Shown: piece by piece, positions 59,206 to 64,000 of the stretch | Position numbering within the stretch: the first letter of the stretch is position 1 | Layout of the letters: each line of letters starts with the position of its first letter | DNA from: Stenotrophomonas sp. HITSZ_GD | Lineage (GTDB): Bacteria > Pseudomonadota > Gammaproteobacteria > Xanthomonadales > Xanthomonadaceae | Direction: 5' to 3' | DNA length: 64,000 nucleotides | NCBI RefSeq assembly: GCF_029543105.1 | Contig: NZ_JARQXB010000001.1 | Span: 1-64,000 of the forward strand | Position numbers and translations under genes: made by a program | Notes under the pieces: model-generated | What the model was told of the DNA's origin: nothing | Seen by the model: the letters and a program-made list of their open reading frames with translations, nothing else | Databases searched by the model: none

Positions 59206-59955
59206 ATGAATACACGATTCGAGAACATGGTCATCGCTATCACCGGCGGAAGCGAGGGCATTGGGCTGGCCACGGCCAAGCGTTTCGCGGCGGAAGGCGC
59301 GCACGTATACGTCACGGGACGACGCGCGGACCGCCTCGAGCAGGCGGTGCAGGAGATTGGCCACGGCGCGGTCGGCGTGCAGGGCGATGCCTCCCAGGCC
59401 GAGGACTTGGAGCGGCTTTACGCGCGCATCGGCCAGGACCACGGCCGGTTGGACGTCGTGTTCGCGAATGCCGGCGTCGCCGAGTCGGTAACGCGGCCGC
59501 TGGAAGCGATCGATGCCGCGAGCTACGACCATGTGTTCGGTATCAATGTGCGCGGCGTGATCCTGACCGTGCAGAAAGCCCTGCCCCTGCTCGGGCCGGG
59601 GTCTTCCGTGATCCTCAACGGTTCGGTGGCCGGCAGCAAGGGCTTCGCCGGCCAGTCGCTGTACAACGCCAGCAAGGCCGTCGTGCGCTCCTTCGCGCGC
59701 AGTTGGACCGCCGACCTGAAGGACCGCGGCATCCGCGTGAACGTGGTGGCGCCGAGTGGCACCGAAACCCGGATGATGCGCAGCTACCTCGACGATCGAC
59801 CCGGCGTGGAGAGCGCGTTCAACCAGATGATCCCGCTCGGCCGGTTGGCGCAGCCCGATGAAATCGCCGATGCGGTGCTGTTCCTGGCGTCCGACCAGGC
59901 GCGCTACATCGCCGGCATCGAACTGGTGGTGGACGGCGGCTTTACCGCCATCTAG
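59206..59955 (+). CDS. SDR family oxidoreductase controlled by the divergent TetR
   Basis: This 249-aa classical SDR has ITGGSEGIGLATAKRF (cofactor loop), FANAGVAE, Ser in NGSVAGSKG, YxxxK as YNASKAV, and the C-terminal YIAGIELVVDGGFTAI. TGRRADRLEQ after strand 2 suggests NADP binding. Start ATG 59206 follows AAGGCGG. TetR/SDR pairs of this type are usually induced by electrophilic or xenobiotic compounds; the substrate is unknown. Confidence 0.93.
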   Translation: MNTRFENMVIAITGGSEGIGLATAKRFAAEGAHVYVTGRRADRLEQAVQEIGHGAVGVQGDASQAEDLERLYARIGQDHGRLDVVFANAGVAESVTRPLEAIDAASYDHVFGINVRGVILTVQKALPLLGPGSSVILNGSVAGSKGFAGQSLYNASKAVVRSFARSWTADLKDRGIRVNVVAPSGTETRMMRSYLDDRPGVESAFNQMIPLGRLAQPDEIADAVLFLASDQARYIAGIELVVDGGFTAI

Positions 59956-60009
59956 CGCGTGACCCGCGGGAAATGAGGACACGTCGCCCCGGTTCGCCGG
60001 GCGACGATG

Positions 60010-60399
60010 TCACCCCTCCGCCGCGTCATACGCCACGCGCGCCTGGCGGATATGCGGATGCGCCTGCTTGGCCCAATCGATCAGCGCCCCCAGCGGCACC
60101 AGCATCGACTGTCCCAGCGGCGACAACTGGTACTCCACGCTCGGCGGCTTGGTCGGGTGCACGTGGCGGGTCAGCAGGCCATCGCGTTCGAGATCGCGCA
60201 GGCCCTGGGTCAGCATGCGCTTGGAGATATCCGGCAGCGCGCGGTGCAGCTCGCCGAAGCGCAGCGGGCCATCGCCCAGGGCGGTCAGGATGAGCGTGGT
60301 CCACTTGGCGGCAACATGGTCCAGGACATCGCGCACGGGGCAGTCGTGCACGTCCATGTCGGCGAACATCGGGCGGGTGCGAAGCGAGGAGACGGCCAA
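60010..60399 (-). CDS. HxlR family transcriptional regulator
   Basis: This 129-aa winged-helix regulator shows the HxlR core: [20 protein letters not shown] (a Cys at the start), [20 protein letters not shown] and [23 protein letters not shown] 60399 has AAGGAA seven bases upstream (60406-60411) and is preferred; ATG 60369 is an alternative that removes ten residues. It is divergent from an NAD(P)-binding quinone-reductase-like gene, the same pairing as ytfH/qorB of E. coli. The Cys suggests redox or electrophile sensing. Confidence 0.92.
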   Translation of the reverse strand: MAVSSLRTRPMFADMDVHDCPVRDVLDHVAAKWTTLILTALGDGPLRFGELHRALPDISKRMLTQGLRDLERDGLLTRHVHPTKPPSVEYQLSPLGQSMLVPLGALIDWAKQAHPHIRQARVAYDAAEG

Positions 60400-60436
60400 G
60401 GGAGGTTCCTTCGGAGTAACCAGGGGCGGGAAAACT

Positions 60437-60475
60437 GCCTCCTTGCGCGATCGGAGGCGGTCTCTATTCTAGACC
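60437..60475. promoter_or_regulatory. Two inverted repeats in the HxlR spacer
   Basis: GCCTCC (60437-60442) is mirrored by GGAGGC (60453-60458), and GGTCT (60459-60463) by AGACC (60471-60475). They lie next to each other in the 109-base divergent spacer and are candidate HxlR sites. The arms are short, so chance cannot be excluded in this GC-rich DNA. Confidence 0.35.
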
Positions 60476-60508
60476 AGGCGACGTTCCCACACCTTCCCGG
60501 AGACTCCC

Positions 60509-61369
60509 ATGTCCAACCCCCGCTATCTCGTCACCGCCGCCACCGGCCAACTCGGCCGCCTGGTCATCGCCGAACTGCTGAAGCGCGTGCCCGCGGCCGA
60601 CCTCGCCGTGGCCGTCCGCGATCCCGCCAAGGCCGCCGACTTCGCCGCCCAAGGCATCAGCGTGCGCCAGGCCGACTACACCGACCCGGCCTCGCTGGGG
60701 GCGGCCTTCGCCGGCATCGAGCGCGTGCTGCTGATCTCTTCCAATGCCGTCGGCCAGCGCCGCGCGCAGCACCGGCAGGCGATCGACGCGGCCAAGCGCG
60801 CCGGCGTCGCCTACGTGGCCTACACCAGCCTGCTGCACGCCGACACGAGCCCGCTCGGCCTGGGCGAGGAGCATCGCGACACCGAGGCCGCGCTGCGCGA
60901 CGCCGGGCTGGCGTATTCGCTGCTGCGCAATGGCTGGTACACGGAAAACCTGACCGGCAGCGCGAAGCACGAAGTCGAAAGCGGCGTGCGCGCGGGCAGC
61001 GCCGGCCAGGGTCGCTTCAGCACCGCCTCGCGCGCGGATTACGCGGCCGCTGCAGCCATCGTGCTCACTCACGCGCAACCGGCGCAGGTCTACGAACTGG
61101 CGGGCGATGCGAGCTTCACGCTGGAGGAATACGCGGCGACGTTGTCGCGGCTCTCCGGCAAGCCGGTGCGTTATCAGGACATGCCGGAGGCGGCCTATCG
61201 CCAGCTGCTCGAACAGGTCGGGCTGCCGCCGCCGGTGGCCGCGCTGCTGGCCGATTCGGATGCCGGCGCCGCGAAGGGCGGGTTGTTCGATGACAGCGGC
61301 ACGCTGGGGCGGTTGATCGGGCGGCCGACCACGTCGTTGGAGACGACGTTGCGAGAGGCGTTAGGCTGA
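60509..61369 (+). CDS. NmrA-like NAD(P)H:quinone reductase (QorB-like)
   Basis: This 286-aa atypical SDR begins YLVTAATGQLGRLVIAELLK (NAD(P)-binding GxxGxxG variant), with AVAVRDPAKAADFAAQGISV, YTSLLHADTSPLGLGEEHRD, LLRNGWYTENL and ELAGDASFTLEEYAATLSRL. These features match the QOR2/YtfG group. Such enzymes reduce quinones using NADPH. It is divergent from the HxlR gene, its likely regulator. Confidence 0.88.
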   Translation: MSNPRYLVTAATGQLGRLVIAELLKRVPAADLAVAVRDPAKAADFAAQGISVRQADYTDPASLGAAFAGIERVLLISSNAVGQRRAQHRQAIDAAKRAGVAYVAYTSLLHADTSPLGLGEEHRDTEAALRDAGLAYSLLRNGWYTENLTGSAKHEVESGVRAGSAGQGRFSTASRADYAAAAAIVLTHAQPAQVYELAGDASFTLEEYAATLSRLSGKPVRYQDMPEAAYRQLLEQVGLPPPVAALLADSDAGAAKGGLFDDSGTLGRLIGRPTTSLETTLREALG

Positions 61370-61412
61370 GGGCCGTGGGCCTGCGCTGCGCAGGGCTTTC
61401 GCGGGCGCGTCG

Positions 61413-61499
61413 GTTCCGCGGTCGCGGCTGAAGCCACTCTTGCAACAGGCGGGCGCGGCGGCAGGTTTCTGGGCGCCTGACGCCCACGTCCTGCCGCCG
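61413..61499. repeat. REP-like sequence and long composite hairpin
   Basis: 61413-61446 read on the minus strand contains GGCTTCAGCCGCGACCGCGG, a sequence like the dispersed REP elements of pseudomonads and Xanthomonadaceae (from memory). Next to it 61456-61465 pairs perfectly with 61490-61499 (10 bp), enclosing an inner 6-bp stem (61470-61475 with 61481-61486). It sits between convergent genes and may block read-through, though it lacks a T run. Confidence 0.55.
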
Positions 61500-61509
61500 G
61501 GATGCCGCG

Positions 61510-63645
61510 TCAGCCGATGACGCGGCGGAACGGCGGCAACGCGTCGATGATCCGCCGGCCATAGCGGCGCGTCAGCAAGCGCGAGTCGAGGATGATCACC
61601 CGGCCATGGTCACTGGAGGTCCGGATCAGGCGGCCGGCGAACTGGGTGAGCGTGCGCAGCGCGTGCGGGATCGCGATCAGGTTGAAGGCATTCTGGCCGC
61701 GGCTTTCCAGCCATTCGCCCAGCGTCGCGGTTTGCGGATCGGTCGGCACCGCGAACGGCACCTGGGTGATCACCACCGTCGTGCAGGCCTCGCCCGGCAG
61801 GTCCAGGCCTTCGCCGAACGAATTGAGCCCGAACAGCACCGAGCCCTCGCCCGCCGCGATGCGCCGCAAGTGCTCGGCGATCACCTGCGACTTGTTGCCC
61901 TCGCCCTGCACCAGCACGCGATTGCGCTGGGTGATCGGCAACAGGTCGGCTACCTTCTCCATCTTCCAGCGCGAGGTGAACAGCACCATGCTGCCCTTGC
62001 CCCAGTCCAGCTCGCGTACCAGGTAGCGCGCCACTTCCTTCGGGTGCCCCTCGCGGTCGTCCGGCGTCACCGGGAAATTCGGCACCACCAGCTCGGCCTG
62101 GTTGAACAGGTCGAACGGCGAATCCAGCGACACCTTCTCGGCGTGCTCCGGCAGGCCGGTGTCGATGGCGAAGGACTGGAAATCGCCGCCACCGGTCAGC
62201 GTGGCGGAAGTCATCACCACCGAATCGACCTCGTTCCACAGCAGCGAGCGCAGCACGTGCGCGGCCGATACCGGCGAGCAATGGCAGATCAGGTCGCCCT
62301 CGCGCGAAAGCGTGACCCAGCGCGCCATCGGTGGCTGGCCTTCCTTGTCTTCCCGGCGCCAACCGGTCCACAACGCGTGCTGCTGCTCCATCATCTCCAG
62401 CGCCAGGCCGAAGCTGCGCTGCAGGCGCTCGCGCGCGGCGTCCTCCGGCTTGCCCTTGGCGATCAGGCCATGCGCGGCATGCACCCAGTTGAACAGCGCG
62501 CGGGTCTGCTCGCCGAGTTCCTCGATCGCCGGGCCCCAGGCCCGCGGCAGCTGGCCGTTGGGCGCGCGCCACATCGGCTCGCGCTCGGAGGGGTCCGGCG
62601 TCCAGGTGCGGCTCACCTCGCCGTGGAAGGCCTTCAGCCGCTTGGCGACATCGGCCGCCAGCTCCACCGCCTCGTTCGGCACCAAGTTGCCGATGCGCTC
62701 CTTGTCGATCGCGCGGTAGGCGGCGGCGATCAGGATCTGCAAGCGGCCGGTGCGCTTGGCCATGTCGTCCAGCGGCAGGTTCGCGGCGCCCTGGTCGATC
62801 GCCACGCCGGCCACGTGGTGGCCTTCGTCCAGCACCAGCAGCATGTCCGCGGGCGCGGCGATCAGCGGCTGGCCGTTCTCCGCATCGCCCAGTTGCAAGG
62901 TGGACAGCAGCAGCGCGTGGTTGGTCACCACGATCTGCGCCTCGCGCACGTCGGTGCGGGCGCGCAGCACCGGGCATTGCGCGGCATAGCTGCAGCGGCG
63001 GCCGGCGCAACCGGACGCCGGCGTGGTGATGCGCAGGCGCAACGGCACCGATACCGGCTCGGGCGCCTGGTCCAGGTCGCCATTCCAGGCCTGCTGCGCA
63101 TAGGCGTTGGCCAGCCGGCGCGCCACCTCGGTGTCGGCCGGGCTCAGCGGCCGGTCGTAGACCGCGTGGGCATCCTCGAACAAGGCATCCTGGCTGGTCT
63201 CGCCCTGCAGCTCGGCGGCGTTGCGCGTGCACAGGTAGCGGGTGCGGCCCTTGGCCAGCGCCACCGTCGCCTGCAGGCCGGTCGCCTTGAGGAACGCGGG
63301 GATGTCGCGCTCCACCAACTGGGATTGCAGCGCCACGGTGCCGGTGCTGATCACCAGCGTCTTCTTCGCCGCCAGCGCGATCGGCACGCCGGCGGTCAGG
63401 TAGCCCAGGCTCTTGCCCACGCCGGTGGGCGCCTCGGCCACGGCCACGCCGCCGGAGGTGGCCAGCGCACGCGACACCACGCCGATCATCCGGCTCTGCG
63501 CGCGGCGCGTGGTGAAGCCGGGGGTGTTCGCCTGCAAGCGGGCGTAGGCGTCGCGGATGCTTGCCTTGAGGGATTCGTCGAGCTGGCGGTGGCCGGCGGC
63601 CTTGGCCGCGGCGTCCGCCGGCGGTGCGGCCACTTCGTCATTCAT
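61510..63645 (-). CDS. dinG: ATP-dependent DNA helicase DinG
   Basis: This 711-aa XPD-like superfamily 2 helicase has Walker A EAPTGVGKSLGYLTA (about residues 64-78). The iron-sulfur cluster cysteines are in KGRTRYLCTRN and ASGCAGRRCSYAAQC. The DEGH box is LLVLDEGHHVAG. The C-terminal motifs are MVLFTSRWKMEKVADL, LFGLNSFGEGLDLPGEACT and GRLIRTSSDHGRVIILDSRL. DinG unwinds R-loops and helps forks pass transcription. Length is normal. Confidence 0.96.
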   Translation of the reverse strand: MNDEVAAPPADAAAKAAGHRQLDESLKASIRDAYARLQANTPGFTTRRAQSRMIGVVSRALATSGGVAVAEAPTGVGKSLGYLTAGVPIALAAKKTLVISTGTVALQSQLVERDIPAFLKATGLQATVALAKGRTRYLCTRNAAELQGETSQDALFEDAHAVYDRPLSPADTEVARRLANAYAQQAWNGDLDQAPEPVSVPLRLRITTPASGCAGRRCSYAAQCPVLRARTDVREAQIVVTNHALLLSTLQLGDAENGQPLIAAPADMLLVLDEGHHVAGVAIDQGAANLPLDDMAKRTGRLQILIAAAYRAIDKERIGNLVPNEAVELAADVAKRLKAFHGEVSRTWTPDPSEREPMWRAPNGQLPRAWGPAIEELGEQTRALFNWVHAAHGLIAKGKPEDAARERLQRSFGLALEMMEQQHALWTGWRREDKEGQPPMARWVTLSREGDLICHCSPVSAAHVLRSLLWNEVDSVVMTSATLTGGGDFQSFAIDTGLPEHAEKVSLDSPFDLFNQAELVVPNFPVTPDDREGHPKEVARYLVRELDWGKGSMVLFTSRWKMEKVADLLPITQRNRVLVQGEGNKSQVIAEHLRRIAAGEGSVLFGLNSFGEGLDLPGEACTTVVITQVPFAVPTDPQTATLGEWLESRGQNAFNLIAIPHALRTLTQFAGRLIRTSSDHGRVIILDSRLLTRRYGRRIIDALPPFRRVIG

Positions 63646-63691
63646 GCGGGCATTTTCTCATGCCCGCGTCGCAGTGCGCGGGACGGGCGGT

Positions 63692-64000
63692 TCAGTCGAG
63701 CGTGGGCGCGGCCGGCGGGGTGCGGGCCAGGGCCCAGCACAGCACCAGCACCCCGGCGGCCAGCAACAGGTGCACTACCACGCCGGCGCCGCGCATGATC
63801 GGCCCCAGCTGCACCAGCGAAGTTGCCGCGCCCTGGCTCAGCAAGGCCATGGGCAACATGCCCAGCAGCGCATCGACCAGCACGCTGGCCAGGCACAGCG
63901 CCAAGCCCAGCAAGCCCATGCGCCGGGAGGGCGTGCCGCGCGCGCGCAGCAGCAGCGACATGCCCACCGCGATGGCGATGAACATCGGCAGGCGCCACAG
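63692..64000 (-). CDS. Membrane protein, 5' end outside the window
   Basis: This hydrophobic frame is open to the window edge (LWRLPMFIAI at its visible N-terminus). It has at least three membrane segments (FIAIAVGMSLLL, MGLLGLALCLASVLVDALLG, VVVHLLLAAGVLVLCWAL). ATG 63985 could be a start, but the sequence before it remains protein-like, so the gene is probably partial. No family was recognised. It lies 46 bases upstream of dinG on the same strand. Confidence 0.6.
   Translation of the reverse strand: MWRLPMFIAIAVGMSLLLRARGTPSRRMGLLGLALCLASVLVDALLGMLPMALLSQGAATSLVQLGPIMRGAGVVVHLLLAAGVLVLCWALARTPPAAPTLD

Overview
The window is 64 kb of very GC-rich chromosomal DNA, estimated by eye at about 70% G+C. 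The gene content points to a gammaproteobacterium of the Xanthomonadales, most likely Xanthomonadaceae/Lysobacteraceae. Supporting signs are a long tryptophanyl-tRNA synthetase with a C-terminal extension, a PhoP/PhoQ pair next to a PepSY protein, frequent GTG/TTG starts, ATGA-coupled operons and REP-like intergenic stem-loops. This is an inference from gene content; no taxonomic marker was compared. No rRNA, CRISPR array or intact insertion sequence is present. One tRNA (Thr, TGT) is.

Layout. 1-8.6 kb: the aa3 cytochrome c oxidase cluster, on the minus strand. It runs ctaC, ctaD, a 46-aa protein, ctaG, ctaE, SURF1, an Sco-like protein, ctaA, ctaB, with a DUF2909 protein on the other strand and a DUF2244 protein upstream. 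8.8-20.1 kb: putA, a lysine/alanine-rich histone-like protein, a Do-family periplasmic protease, a three-gene DUF883/holin-like stress operon, an AI-2E-type transporter, a HAD hydrolase, an M17 aminopeptidase and an SDR. 20.2-28.5 kb: regulator/enzyme pairs (AraC with SDR, MmyB-like regulator with epimerase), an ECF sigma/anti-sigma pair divergent from a catalase-like/cytochrome b561 pair, and several exported proteins. 28.6-36.9 kb: a YvfRSTU-like ABC exporter plus two-component operon, divergent from a MacAB-like adaptor/ATPase/two-permease operon. 37-53.8 kb: housekeeping and accessory enzymes (lipoprotein hydrolase, XdhC/MobA-like pair, two EamA transporters, M28 peptidase, MBL hydrolase, trpS, CsbD, two entericidins, arginase, tRNA-Thr, SPOR protein, coaX, birA, mtfA), then phoQ, phoP and a PepSY protein. 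54.4-59.2 kb: dusA followed by a visibly AT-richer segment. That segment holds a frameshifted integrase remnant at the dusA 5' end, unrecognised cargo genes and, near its far edge, an inverted 45-bp fragment resembling dusA. 59-64 kb: TetR/SDR and HxlR/quinone-reductase-like pairs, the DinG helicase and a partial membrane protein.

The most informative signals lie between genes. Two divergent promoters of identical form (GGAATA-N15-CGTC) link the ECF sigma factor to its catalase target. Four TGCCTGNNNNTGCGG boxes in two pairs, each with 21-bp phasing, lie between the AraC regulator and its SDR. A 13-bp dyad separates the two ABC-transporter operons. A decayed integrative element sits at dusA. 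None of these could be tested by database search here.
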